From Brevundimonas sp. (lineage in GTDB: Bacteria > Pseudomonadota > Alphaproteobacteria > Caulobacterales > Caulobacteraceae), in contig NZ_JAIYCP010000002.1 of the NCBI RefSeq assembly GCF_027487935.1, forward strand, positions 1 through 64,000: a stretch of 64,000 nt of DNA, read 5' to 3'. A model generated the notes under the pieces. That model was not told the origin of the DNA. It saw only the letters and a list, made by a program, of their open reading frames with translations, and searched no databases. This document shows positions 19,784-29,624 of the stretch, piece by piece. Position numbers and translations under genes: made by a program. Numbering within the stretch: position 1 is the stretch's first letter; each line of letters begins with the position of its first letter.

Positions 19784-20589
19784 TGCCCCGTCCGCAGGTC
19801 ATGGGCATCGTCAATGTCACGCCCGACAGCTTCTCGGACGGCGGCCGGCTGGCCTCGGTCGAGGCGGCGGTGGCGCACGGTCTCGCGCTGGTCGAACAGG
19901 GCGCGGACATCCTCGACATCGGCGGCGAGAGCACCCGACCGGGGGCCGAACCGGTCGTTGAAGCCGAGGAGATCGCCCGCACCATTCCGGTCATCGAGGG
20001 CCTGCGCGCCGCCCACTGGGCCGGGCTGATCAGCATCGACACCATGAAGCCCGCCGTGGCCCGCGCCGCCGTCGCGGCCGGGGCGACCATGTGGAACGAT
20101 GTGACGGCCCTCGGCTTCGCGCCGGACAGTCCGGCAACCGCCGCCGAACTGGGCTGCGATGTGGCGCTGATGCATATGCGCGGCGAGCCGCAATCCATGC
20201 AGGCCGACCCCCGCTATGACGACGTCGTCGCCGAGGTCTGCGCCGAACTGACAGCCCGGGCCGAAGCGGCCATGGCGGCGGGGGTGGCGCGCGAGCGGAT
20301 CTGGCTCGATCCCGGCATTGGCTTCGGCAAGACCCTGGCCCACAATCTGGCCCTGATCTCGCATCTGGATCAGCTGGTCGATCTCGGCTTCCCGGTCCTC
20401 TTCGGGGCCAGCCGCAAGCGGATGATCGCCGGGGTTGACCCGACCGCCATTGATCCGGGCGACCGCATCGGCGGGTCGATCGCCCTGGCCCTGGCCGCCG
20501 CCGGTCACGGGGCCCGCATGATCCGCGTCCATGACGTGCGCGAGACCGTTCAGGCGTTACGGCTTCTGGCCGCGCTTTTCCCTGACTAA
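19783..20589 (+). CDS. folP: dihydropteroate synthase
   Basis: MGIVNVTPDSFSDGGR and DIGGESTRPGAEPV motifs; true start at 19783. Confidence 0.96.
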   Translation: MPRPQVMGIVNVTPDSFSDGGRLASVEAAVAHGLALVEQGADILDIGGESTRPGAEPVVEAEEIARTIPVIEGLRAAHWAGLISIDTMKPAVARAAVAAGATMWNDVTALGFAPDSPATAAELGCDVALMHMRGEPQSMQADPRYDDVVAEVCAELTARAEAAMAAGVARERIWLDPGIGFGKTLAHNLALISHLDQLVDLGFPVLFGASRKRMIAGVDPTAIDPGDRIGGSIALALAAAGHGARMIRVHDVRETVQALRLLAALFPD

Positions 20590-20628
20590 ACGCTTGCCCG
20601 GAGACCCGGCCTGTTCCATCTCAACCCC

Positions 20629-20967
20629 ATGAGTGGAACCTGGATCAATCCCTGGCTCGCCCTTCTGATCGCGGGTGCGCTGGAGGTCGTCTGGGCCTCC
20701 GGCTTCAAATACGTCGGCACCCAACGCCCGCTGATCTCGGTGGGCGTAGCGATCACCATGGCCGCGAGCTTCTATTTCCTGTGGGTTGCGACCCAGAAAC
20801 TGCCGATCGGAACCGCCTACGCCATCTGGACCGGCATCGGTGCCGTCGGCGCGGCAACGGTCGGCATCCTTGTCTTCGGTGAGCCGGCGACCGCCCTGCG
20901 GATCGTCTGTATCGTCCTGATCGTGGCCGGGATCGTCGGGTTGAAACTCTTTTCAGGCGCGCATTGA
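20629..20967 (+). CDS. small multidrug resistance family transporter (SugE/Gdx-like)
   Basis: ~110 aa, four TM, ALEVVWASGFKY and IGTAYAIWTGIGAVGA. Confidence 0.9.
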   Translation: MSGTWINPWLALLIAGALEVVWASGFKYVGTQRPLISVGVAITMAASFYFLWVATQKLPIGTAYAIWTGIGAVGAATVGILVFGEPATALRIVCIVLIVAGIVGLKLFSGAH

Positions 20968-21773
20968 TGACGGGGGTTTCGACCGGCCGGGTCCTGATCA
21001 TCGCCGGGTCTGACTCCGGCGGCGGAGCCGGGATCCAGGCCGACATCAAGGCCGTGACCCTGCTCGGCGGATACGCCGCCACGGCCATCACGGCGATCAC
21101 CGTCCAGAACACCCTGGGTGTCCACGGTGTGCACGCCCTGCCGCTGGACCTGATCGAGGCCCAGGCGCGGGCCGTTCTCGACGACATCGGCGCGGATGCC
21201 ATCAAGACCGGCATGCTGGGCTCCATCGCCGTGGTCGAACGGGTGGCGGCCATCCTCGACGCATCCGGGGCTCCGGCGGTGATCGATCCGGTCATGATCG
21301 CCAAGGGCGGAGCGGCCCTGCTCGCGGATGACGCCGTGGCCGCGGTGCGCACGCTGATGGTCCCCCGCGCAGCCCTGCTGACCCCCAATGCGCCCGAGGC
21401 CGAGGCCCTGACAGGGATCGTCGTCGCCGACCTCGACGGCCAGCGCCGCGCCGGCGAGGCCCTGCTGGCCATGGGCGCGCGGGCGGTGCTGATGAAGGGC
21501 GGCCACGTGCCGGGGGCCACCGTCGTGGACCTGCTTATGACCCCGTCCGGCGAGACCCTGCTGGAAGGCGAACGGTTCGACACCCGCAACACCCACGGCA
21601 CAGGCTGCACCCTGGCCAGCGCCTGCGCGGCGGGGCTGGCGAAAGGACTTCCGCTCGAGGCCGCCGTGGCCGAAGCCTGGGCCTATGTCGCCGAGGCCAT
21701 CCGCCGGGCCCCGGGACTGGGCGGCGGGCATGGCCCGCTGGATCACGGCTGGCCGGTGCGAGACCGCAAATGA
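20964..21773 (+). CDS. thiD: bifunctional hydroxymethylpyrimidine/phosphomethylpyrimidine kinase
   Basis: RVLIIAGSDSGGGAGIQADIKAVTLLGGYAATAITAITVQNT. Confidence 0.95.
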   Translation: MMTGVSTGRVLIIAGSDSGGGAGIQADIKAVTLLGGYAATAITAITVQNTLGVHGVHALPLDLIEAQARAVLDDIGADAIKTGMLGSIAVVERVAAILDASGAPAVIDPVMIAKGGAALLADDAVAAVRTLMVPRAALLTPNAPEAEALTGIVVADLDGQRRAGEALLAMGARAVLMKGGHVPGATVVDLLMTPSGETLLEGERFDTRNTHGTGCTLASACAAGLAKGLPLEAAVAEAWAYVAEAIRRAPGLGGGHGPLDHGWPVRDRK

Positions 21774-22342
21774 CCGATCTCAATGCCCGCCTCGCCGGGA
21801 TCGTCCGCGCCGACCCCGGCCTGATGCACGTCCTGACCACGGTGCGCGGCCTTGGCCTCAATGACTGGCGGGTCTTTTCCGGTGCCGTCTATCAGAGCGT
21901 CTGGAACGCCGTGACCGACCGGCCGGTCGGCTATGGTCGCAAGGACTATGACCTCGGCTATTTCGACCCGGACACGAGCTGGGATGCCGAGGACCTGGTC
22001 ATCAAACGCGTCGCCGCCGCCCTTGACGAACCGTTCCGGTCCGAGGTCGAGGTGCGTAACCAGGCCCGCGTGCACCTCTGGTTCCCCGACCGGTTCGGCG
22101 AACCCTATGAGGCCCTGACCGGCACGGATGAGGCGCTGGCCCGGTTCGTGGCCCCGGCCTTCGCGGTCGGGGTGCGGCTGGAGCGGGACGACACCATAAG
22201 CATCGCCGCCCCGTTCGGACTGGAGGATGTCTTCTCCCTGACCCTCCGTCCCAACCCGGACCGACCCCGTGCGAAGGGCTGGGACAAGGCTGTCGAGAGT
22301 GCTCAGGCGCGGTGGCCGGAACTGAAGGTGCTGACTTCATGA
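21770..22342 (+). CDS. nucleotidyltransferase family protein (DUF925-like)
   Basis: RDYDLGYFD / NQARVHLWF / FAVGVRLE pattern. Confidence 0.8.
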   Translation: MTDLNARLAGIVRADPGLMHVLTTVRGLGLNDWRVFSGAVYQSVWNAVTDRPVGYGRKDYDLGYFDPDTSWDAEDLVIKRVAAALDEPFRSEVEVRNQARVHLWFPDRFGEPYEALTGTDEALARFVAPAFAVGVRLERDDTISIAAPFGLEDVFSLTLRPNPDRPRAKGWDKAVESAQARWPELKVLTS

Positions 22343-22914
22343 TTACCGTCTTGATGGCCACTATTGTCCTTATCCAGGCGACTCCAGCCTGCCCGCAGGC
22401 CGACAGCGACATGATGGCTCTGTCGCTGCATGATTTTGATCAGACGGACGCCGGATGGCGGTCTCTGGACCGAGAGGGGTGTGAAGCGGGTGTGGCCGAC
22501 GTCATCGCCCGTTTTCGCGCCGAGCATGCCGAGGCCATGGCCGATGGAAGCGGAGATGCGCTGATCTGGCACGAGGGCCAGCTTCGGGCCGCCGCCGGGC
22601 AGACGGAGGCGGCGATCACGCTCCTGCTTCATGGGCGCGATGCCGAATCCGACGCTACGCAGCCCTATGTCGACGCGACCGTGGCCTTTCTTCGCCGGGA
22701 TCGTCCGGCACTGCTAGCTGCGCGCGAGCGACTGATGGCCCTGCCGGTTCCGCCTCGGTTTCAGAGCGCCGTCGATCGCTTCAAGGCTACCTATCCGGAC
22801 TTGCCCGCGCCCACCTGGCCGTTGAATCTCGACAAGGTCGATGGTTTTATCGCCTGCTTCGACCGGCCTTATAGCGAGGCCTATGTCTGCGACGCCGAGG
22901 GCAATACCCAATGA
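22339..22914 (+). CDS. hypothetical secreted protein
   Basis: Hydrophobic N-terminus [21 protein letters not shown]; stop/start-coupled to both neighbours. Confidence 0.65.
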   Translation: MITVLMATIVLIQATPACPQADSDMMALSLHDFDQTDAGWRSLDREGCEAGVADVIARFRAEHAEAMADGSGDALIWHEGQLRAAAGQTEAAITLLLHGRDAESDATQPYVDATVAFLRRDRPALLAARERLMALPVPPRFQSAVDRFKATYPDLPAPTWPLNLDKVDGFIACFDRPYSEAYVCDAEGNTQ

Positions 22915-23720
22915 AACAATGGACCGTCGACGCCTTTGCCGCCGCCCCGTTCAAGGGCAACCCCGCCTGCGTGGTCGAGCCCTTCGACCAGTGGCCCTCC
23001 GACGACTGGATGCAGGCGCTGGCGAAGGAGAACAATCAGGCGGAGACCGCCTTCCTGCTGCGCACCGCCGATCCGGCCCGATTCGGCCTGCGCTGGTTCA
23101 CGCCGGGGATGGAGGTCGATCTGTGCGGCCACGCCACCCTGGCCTCGGCCCATGTCCTGCTGGCGGAACTCGGACTGGAGGCCGGGGCCCTGACCTTCGA
23201 CACCCGTTCAGGTCCACTGATCGTCAGCCGGGCGGGCGAGGGCTATGAGATGGACTTTCCCGCCGATCCGCCGCGCCGGACGACGGTGCCGGAGGGGCTG
23301 GCCGAGGCCCTTGGCGTCACCCCGGTCGAGGTCCGGGCCGGGCGTTATCTGGTCGCCGTGCTGGCCGATGCGGCGGCGGTCCGGACGATCACCCCGAACA
23401 TCCGCGCCCTTGCCTCAATCCGGGGCGAGGCGGGTGAGACCGGTCAGGTGATCGTCTGCGCCCTGGCCGATGCGACGGACGATGTCGATGTCGTCGACCG
23501 CTTCTTCGCGCCGGGCTGCGGGGTCGATGAGGATCCGGCGACCGGTTCGGCCCACTGCATTCTCGGTCCCCTGTATGCCGACACCCTGGGCCGGGCGACG
23601 GTCCGGTTCCGCCAGGTCTTCCCAGGGCGGGGCGGCGACATCGAGACCGAAACCCGCGGCGACCGTGTGCTGCTGCGCGGACAGGCCGTCACCGTGATCG
23701 AGAGCCGGTTGCGGCTCTGA
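22911..23720 (+). CDS. PhzF family phenazine biosynthesis-like isomerase
   Basis: [17 protein letters not shown]...[10 protein letters not shown]...[12 protein letters not shown]...[13 protein letters not shown]. Confidence 0.95.
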   Translation: MKQWTVDAFAAAPFKGNPACVVEPFDQWPSDDWMQALAKENNQAETAFLLRTADPARFGLRWFTPGMEVDLCGHATLASAHVLLAELGLEAGALTFDTRSGPLIVSRAGEGYEMDFPADPPRRTTVPEGLAEALGVTPVEVRAGRYLVAVLADAAAVRTITPNIRALASIRGEAGETGQVIVCALADATDDVDVVDRFFAPGCGVDEDPATGSAHCILGPLYADTLGRATVRFRQVFPGRGGDIETETRGDRVLLRGQAVTVIESRLRL

Positions 23721-23729
23721 AACGAGAAG

Positions 23730-23759
23730 GGGGCGCAACCCTTGCGGATCGCGCCCCCC
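23730..23759. terminator. hairpin between convergent genes, possible terminator
   Basis: GGGGGCGC...GCGCCCCC stem; no clear T-tract. Confidence 0.35.
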
Positions 23760-23785
23760 GGACCTCCGGAGAGGAAGGTCAGACC

Positions 23786-24193
23786 CTACCAGCGACGGTC
23801 GTCGCGGTCGCGGCGTTCTTCACGCACCTGAAACGACAGACGGTCATAGCGTCGGTCGAGTTCGGCGCGTTCGCGGTAGGAAAGGCCGCCGCGCATGTAG
23901 CTGCGCTCCAGATAGACCAGGGCGTCCAGATCAAAACGCAGCCGCGTCGCTTCCCGCCGGCTGAGCGAGCCATTGCGTTCGCCCCGGTCGATGCGGCGAT
24001 CCAGCTGGTATTTGCGCTGGAAGATGTTCTGCCAGCCGTCGCCGCGATCATTGTACCAGCGGCCGCCCCGGTCCTCTTCGTAACGACCACCGCGGTCGTC
24101 ATGATGGCGCGGGCCATAGGACTGGGCCATGGCGGGGACCGCGACGGACGCCGCAGCCAGGGCGAGGGCGGGGATGAGAAACTTCTTCATCAT
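23786..24193 (-). CDS. hypothetical secreted Arg/Asp-rich protein
   Basis: Signal peptide MKKFLIPALALAAASVAVPAMAQS followed by repetitive DDRGGRYEEDRGGRW. Confidence 0.7.
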   Translation of the reverse strand: MMKKFLIPALALAAASVAVPAMAQSYGPRHHDDRGGRYEEDRGGRWYNDRGDGWQNIFQRKYQLDRRIDRGERNGSLSRREATRLRFDLDALVYLERSYMRGGLSYRERAELDRRYDRLSFQVREERRDRDDRRW

Positions 24194-24449
24194 CGGACTT
24201 CTCCTTGAGCGTTCCACGCGGACCGGGGTGGCCGGCGTTGAGGTGAGAAGACCATTCCCCGGCTGAGCCCGACCTGAACGGTGCGTGTCAGCTTCCATTC
24301 ATCGGCATGAATTCGCCGCCACATCCTCCCGGAATTGCCGGGAAGACAAATCCTCGCCGTGCGCGCAAGGAGGGGCGGCGCAAGACGTGAAATATGTCTA
24401 CACTCGCCGTTCAGCCGTCGTTCAGAGCCAGGGTCCTAGACCGCTTTTC

Positions 24450-24746
24450 ATGATCCATCCGTCCACCCTGCTGCTCGCCGTCCTGATCGCCGCCGCGCCC
24501 CTGTCGCAGGCGACTGCGCAGGATCGTGGCCCTCGCGGCGACCGTGCGGATCGTCAACAGCAGGATGAGCAGCCCAGGGTCAGCGTCGGGGAGGCGGTCC
24601 AGCGCGCTTCCTCGGGCCGCCCGGGCCGTTTTCTGGGGGCCAGCAATCGCGGTGACACCATCGTCGTTCGCTGGGAATATCCCGGTGGCCGCGTCGCCGA
24701 CATCATCGTGGACGCCCGCACCGGCCGGGTTGTGGGAGAACGCTGA
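24450..24746 (+). CDS. small secreted PepSY-like protein
   Basis: Signal peptide; C-terminus RVADIIVDARTGRVVGER typical of PepSY-like proteins. Confidence 0.6.
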   Translation: MIHPSTLLLAVLIAAAPLSQATAQDRGPRGDRADRQQQDEQPRVSVGEAVQRASSGRPGRFLGASNRGDTIVVRWEYPGGRVADIIVDARTGRVVGER

Positions 24747-25427
24747 ATGCGAGTCTTGCTTGTCGAGGACGATGTTGACCTGTCGCGCCAGCTGAAACTG
24801 GCCCTGGGCGACGCCGGCTATGCCGTGGACCATGCTGCGGACGGCGAGGAGGCCCATTTCCTCGGCGACACCGAACCCTATGACGTGGTGGTGCTGGATC
24901 TCGGCCTGCCGAGGATCGACGGCGTTTCGGTGCTGGAGCGCTGGCGGCGCGACGGCAAGACCACGCCCGTGCTGATCCTGACCGCGCGCGGGGCCTGGTC
25001 CGACAAGGTGTCGGGCTTTGACGCCGGGGCCGACGACTATCTGACCAAGCCCTTCCACACCGAGGAACTGCTGGCCCGTCTGCGGGCCCTGCTGCGACGG
25101 TCCGCCGGCATCGCCTCGGCGACCCTGTCCTGTGGCGGCCTGCGCCTCGATCCGAGGGCGGCCCGTGCCACGGTCAACGGCGAGCCCCTGCGGCTGACCT
25201 CGCTGGAGTACCGGCTGCTGCACTATGTGATGATGCACCAGGGCCGGGTGATCAGTCGCACCGAACTGGTCGAACATCTTTACGATCAGGATTTCGACCG
25301 CGATTCCAACACGATCGAGGTCTTCGTCGGTCGGCTGCGCAAGAAGATCGGGGCGGACCGTATCGAGACCGTGCGCGGACTGGGCTATCGCCTGACGCCG
25401 CTGGCCGGGGAGTCCGACGCGGCGTGA
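24747..25427 (+). CDS. OmpR-family response regulator
   Basis: MRVLLVEDDVDLSRQL, VVLDLGLPRIDG, winged-helix C-terminus. Confidence 0.95.
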   Translation: MRVLLVEDDVDLSRQLKLALGDAGYAVDHAADGEEAHFLGDTEPYDVVVLDLGLPRIDGVSVLERWRRDGKTTPVLILTARGAWSDKVSGFDAGADDYLTKPFHTEELLARLRALLRRSAGIASATLSCGGLRLDPRAARATVNGEPLRLTSLEYRLLHYVMMHQGRVISRTELVEHLYDQDFDRDSNTIEVFVGRLRKKIGADRIETVRGLGYRLTPLAGESDAA

Positions 25428-26872
25428 CCGAAGGGGCGGGGGACGTATCGGCTCCGGCCGAACACCGGTCCTGGGCCCGCTGGTTCGGGAGACCGGACCG
25501 CAGCCTGACCCGACGACTGATCTGGCTGGCCTCGGCATGGATCATTCTGGCGCTTGTGCTGACCGGCTGGGCCTTGACCCGCCAATACCAGGAATCGGCA
25601 CTGCGCCGGCTCGGCAATGAGCTGTCCGACACCCTCGACGAGGTGGTGATCGCAACCAATGCCGGACCGGACGGCATCGTCGTGGCCGAAATCAGGGACG
25701 CCCGGACGGAGCGGGCCTTGTCCGGGAAGTACTGGGCCGTGGCCGAGCTGGACGGCGAGGGCGGGGTTCGGGTCATCGCCGGCTCGCCCTCCCTGGCCGG
25801 CGAGCAACTGGCCGTCCCGCGAGGGCTGCCGGACCGGCTCAGGGCCGCGACCGGCTCCACGATCAGCTTCAATGATCCCGGCTTCCTCAGACCGCCGCTG
25901 CGACAGCCGCTGCGCGTCGCCGCCAGCCTGAAATCGCTGCCCGGCCGTCGCGAGCCGCTCGTGTTCATGGCGGCGATCGACCGGACCAATATCGAGAACG
26001 ACACCCGCCAGTTCGCGACCTTTACCTGGACCTCGCTGCTGATCCTCGGACTCGGCCTGGTCATCGCCGTCTTCCTGCAGGTGCAGATCGGCCTGCGTCC
26101 GCTGTTCAGCCTGCGGAACGAGATCGCCGACGTCCGCAAGGGCAAGGCCGCCCGGATCGTCCACAGCTATCCCATGGAAATCCAGCCGTTGGCCGAACAG
26201 GTCAACCGGCTGCTCGACCACAATCAGGAGACGGTCGAGCGCCAGCGCACCCACGTCGGCAATCTGGCCCATGCGCTGAAGACACCGCTCTCGGTCATGC
26301 TGGCCGAAGCCGGCACGCAGACGGGGATCCTGCCCGACATGGTCCGCAAACAGACCGAGGTTATGAAGGCCCAGGTCGATCACCACCTGCGCCGCGCCCG
26401 CGCCGCTGCCCGGGCCCAGCTGCTGGGTGAACGTACGCCCATCGCCGGGGTGCTGGACGAGATGGCCGTCATGCTGGAGCGGGTGTTCGAGGAGAAGTCC
26501 GTCGAGATCGACTGGCGTGCGCCGGATGAGCTCAGCTTCCGGGGTGAACGTCAGGACCTGCAGGAGATCCTCGGCAATCTGATGGAAAACGCCTGCAAAT
26601 GGGCAAGACGGCGCGTTCGCATCAACGCCGGTCCGACGGGCCTCGGCCAGATGCAGGTTGTGGTCGAGGACGATGGGCCCGGCCTGCCCGCCGACCTGCG
26701 CGACGCGGCTCTGGAGCGGGGGGCCCGCCTGGACGAAACCACGCCGGGCTCCGGCCTTGGCCTTTCCATCGTGGTCGAGCTGACGCGCGCCTATGGCGGC
26801 AGTATCACCCTTGCCGACAGCGATCTCGGCGGTCTGAAGGTGCTGCTGGAGCTGCCCGCAGCCGAGGCCTGA
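25424..26872 (+). CDS. sensor histidine kinase
   Basis: H-box NLAHALKTPLSVM; N box NLMENACKWA; G boxes VEDDGPGLP, GSGLGLSIV. Confidence 0.94.
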   Translation: MTEGAGDVSAPAEHRSWARWFGRPDRSLTRRLIWLASAWIILALVLTGWALTRQYQESALRRLGNELSDTLDEVVIATNAGPDGIVVAEIRDARTERALSGKYWAVAELDGEGGVRVIAGSPSLAGEQLAVPRGLPDRLRAATGSTISFNDPGFLRPPLRQPLRVAASLKSLPGRREPLVFMAAIDRTNIENDTRQFATFTWTSLLILGLGLVIAVFLQVQIGLRPLFSLRNEIADVRKGKAARIVHSYPMEIQPLAEQVNRLLDHNQETVERQRTHVGNLAHALKTPLSVMLAEAGTQTGILPDMVRKQTEVMKAQVDHHLRRARAAARAQLLGERTPIAGVLDEMAVMLERVFEEKSVEIDWRAPDELSFRGERQDLQEILGNLMENACKWARRRVRINAGPTGLGQMQVVVEDDGPGLPADLRDAALERGARLDETTPGSGLGLSIVVELTRAYGGSITLADSDLGGLKVLLELPAAEA

Positions 26873-26953
26873 TTTCATCCGTCGGGAGAGTTATTGTTAA
26901 TCTCACCCGCCTTAACTTCGCTCTGCCGGCAAGAGTCCGGCCGGGGATTTGTC

Positions 26954-28315
26954 ATGGCCGGGCTTTCCAGCGCCCATCGTATCGCCCTCACTGCCCTGCT
27001 GGCCCGGTGTCCCGACGTCGCGCTCAGGGCCGTGTCCGTTGCCGTGGCCTCGACGGCCGGCAGCCGGGCGGCGGAAATGCGAGCCCTGGTCGGCGAGGAG
27101 ATTCGGAACCGCGAGCGATGCGAGAAGGCCCTGAAGCCGCTGGTTCCGATGTTCCGCGCGCGCGCGGACGGCATCGTCGCCACGACCTTTCCATCCCATA
27201 TCCTGCCGCGTCTCTGGCGCGCCGCAAGCGCGCGCGCGCCTGACCTTCTCCGCCATCTGGACGGCGATGAGCCCGCGTCCCGGTCGGCGGCGGATCGTCT
27301 CTGCCAGGCCGCGGCCAGCGCCATACGTGACCAGCCTGAGTTGATCTGGCCGCCCGGGGGCGATGAGGTCGCCCGTCAGAAAGGTCTCGAAGACCTGACG
27401 GCCTGCCTCGATCTGGCCCATCTCGCGCGGCGCGGCCTGCCGTCTCTTGAAATCTGGCTCAGGCGCCCCGACGGCGACCAGATCGCGGAGCTGCGCCTCC
27501 TGTTCAAGGACTGCGCCGGCGCGCGCATCGACGGCGCGCCCCGCGTGCTGGAGATGCTGTTCGCACATCTGCCGGACGCCGTGCTGATCCTTCGGATCGT
27601 CACCCTGACCTCACTGGTCGCCGGTCGCGACGGCTTCCTCAGCGAGTCTGAGATGTCCGGCTTCGTTGATCGACTGATCGGCGGCGTCGATCTCCGTGCG
27701 GGCAGGATAAAGGCGTTCAAGCCCGGCTCCGATCTGGCCCGGGTCGATTCGGTGATCGCCGATTTCAACTGGTGCGCCGGCGTGCTCGGTGAACTGGATG
27801 TGACCCTGTCCTTCGACCCCCGAAGCGCCTGGGGCAAGTCGGTGCGGGACGCGCGCGCCACCATTGCCGGACGCATGTCGAGTCTGCTCCGTGAAGCGGA
27901 CAAGGCGGTGACCCGTGCCTTGCCGATGGAGCGGGTGCAGTTCGGCGGGCGTATGGCCCGCGAGATGCCCCGTCTGTCTGCACCGGTCGAGGGCCCTGCC
28001 GTCGAGGCCGCCCTGAGCCTGCTGAGCCTGGTCGGATCCGCGTGCGGACCGGCCTCGGTCTTCGGCTGCGAGGGTGACCGCAAGACCCTGGTTGTCGCCC
28101 TTGGAGACCGGCTGCTGGACTATGCCGACCAGGCGCTGCGGATGATCCACGAAGGCCCGGTCGAGGACGAGACCCACGCCTTCGGACTCATCGAACTGGC
28201 CGCGCTTTGCCTCGATCGTATCGAGGCCGAAGAGGCCGCCCATACGGTGCGGCGTCGGGCCGCGGTCGCAAGGGTGCCAGTAAAGGAACCCGGGGCCTCG
28301 TCGCAGGCCGCGTGA
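26954..28315 (+). CDS. conserved hypothetical protein
   Basis: Long ORF with coherent helical-repeat-like composition. Confidence 0.7.
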   Translation: MAGLSSAHRIALTALLARCPDVALRAVSVAVASTAGSRAAEMRALVGEEIRNRERCEKALKPLVPMFRARADGIVATTFPSHILPRLWRAASARAPDLLRHLDGDEPASRSAADRLCQAAASAIRDQPELIWPPGGDEVARQKGLEDLTACLDLAHLARRGLPSLEIWLRRPDGDQIAELRLLFKDCAGARIDGAPRVLEMLFAHLPDAVLILRIVTLTSLVAGRDGFLSESEMSGFVDRLIGGVDLRAGRIKAFKPGSDLARVDSVIADFNWCAGVLGELDVTLSFDPRSAWGKSVRDARATIAGRMSSLLREADKAVTRALPMERVQFGGRMAREMPRLSAPVEGPAVEAALSLLSLVGSACGPASVFGCEGDRKTLVVALGDRLLDYADQALRMIHEGPVEDETHAFGLIELAALCLDRIEAEEAAHTVRRRAAVARVPVKEPGASSQAA

Positions 28316-28332
28316 TCGGCTACACGGCCGGG

Positions 28333-29142
28333 ATGACGGCATTCTGGATCATGGCGGCGCTGATGACGGCCCTGGCCGGTCTGTGCACGCTCGCCGGCGC
28401 GCGGCGCGGCGCTGACGGCGAGGAGACCGTTTCCGCCGAGGCCGAACTGGCTGAACTGGATCGACTGAAGGCGCGTGGACTGCTTGACGAAGCCGCATGG
28501 ACGGCGGCCCGGGCCGAGTCCGGTCGACGGATCCTCGTTTCCGACCGGGTAACCGCGCCCGTCCGGGCTGGAACCCGGGACCGGTTGATGGTGCTCGGCG
28601 GACTGGCCTGCACCGCCGCTGCCGCCCTGGTCCTCTATGTCCTGGTCGGCACGCCCGGCCTGCCGGACCAGGCCTATGAGCGACGTGTCGACCAGTGGAC
28701 CACCGAACTGGAGACGCTTCAGCCTCCGCAGGTCGCGGCCGTCGCGGCCCGGGTAGTGAAAGATCGGCCGAACGATCATGAGGCCCTGGCCATGCTGGGC
28801 GCGGCGCGCTTCCAGGCGGGCGACCCGATCGGCGCGGCCTCGGCCTTCCGCCGGGCCCTGGCGCTGAAACCTGACGACGCCCAAAGCTGGGCGCGGCTCG
28901 GTGAGAGTCTGACCCGTGCCAACGACGGTGTGGTCGGCGGCGACGCGGAAGCCGCCTTCGCCCAGGCCCTGCGTCGGGACCCGGGTCAGCTGGGCGCGCG
29001 CTATTTCCTCGGCGAGGCGGCGCTGGCCCGCAATGAGGTGGACAGGGTCCGGGCCATGTGGGGGCCGTTGATCGCAGCGCTCGACCCGGCCGATCCGCGC
29101 CGGCTGGATCTGCAACGTCGAATGCCGGGAGCCCCGGAATGA
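28333..29142 (+). CDS. ccmI: c-type cytochrome biogenesis protein CcmI
   Basis: TM plus short linker and TM, C-terminal TPR; immediately upstream of ccmE. Confidence 0.85.
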   Translation: MTAFWIMAALMTALAGLCTLAGARRGADGEETVSAEAELAELDRLKARGLLDEAAWTAARAESGRRILVSDRVTAPVRAGTRDRLMVLGGLACTAAAALVLYVLVGTPGLPDQAYERRVDQWTTELETLQPPQVAAVAARVVKDRPNDHEALAMLGAARFQAGDPIGAASAFRRALALKPDDAQSWARLGESLTRANDGVVGGDAEAAFAQALRRDPGQLGARYFLGEAALARNEVDRVRAMWGPLIAALDPADPRRLDLQRRMPGAPE

Positions 29143-29624
29143 ACTGGCTGCCCAAATCGCCCAAGGCACGCCGCCGCCTGTGGGTGGTCGCGGCCGTCGC
29201 TCCGGTCCTGGCCCTCGCCGTCGGCCTGTCGCTTTATGCCATGCGGGACAGCGTCACCTTCTTCTTCTCCCCTTCCGAGGCCACGGCCGAGACGGCACCG
29301 GTCGGACGGGTCGTTCGTCTGGGGGGGCTGGTCGAGGCCGGCAGCGTGGTCCGCGGCACCAACGGTGAGGTTGCCTTTGCGATTACGGACAATGCCGCCA
29401 CCACCCGCATCGTCTATCAGGGCGATCTGCCTGACCTGTTCCGTGAGGGGCAGGGTGTGGTGACCCAGGGGGCCTTCCTGCCCGACCGCAGCTTCCGCGC
29501 CACCCAGGTGCTGGCCAAACACGATGAGAACTATATGCCGCGCGAGGTCGCTGACCGCCTGAAGGCCAAGGGTGAATGGCGGCCCGGGGGTGAATCGCCC
29601 ACCGCAGGAGCCGCAGACCTGTGA
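29139..29624 (+). CDS. ccmE: heme chaperone CcmE
   Basis: RLGGLVEAGSVVR...VLAKHDENYMPREV heme-binding HxxxY region. Confidence 0.96.
   Translation: MNWLPKSPKARRRLWVVAAVAPVLALAVGLSLYAMRDSVTFFFSPSEATAETAPVGRVVRLGGLVEAGSVVRGTNGEVAFAITDNAATTRIVYQGDLPDLFREGQGVVTQGAFLPDRSFRATQVLAKHDENYMPREVADRLKAKGEWRPGGESPTAGAADL

Noticed and set aside
27154-27242. CGCGCGCG runs (CCGCGCGCGCGG; AGCGCGCGCGCGCC)
   Set aside because: Alternating CG tracts are expected by chance in coding DNA of this GC content; Z-DNA potential noted only.
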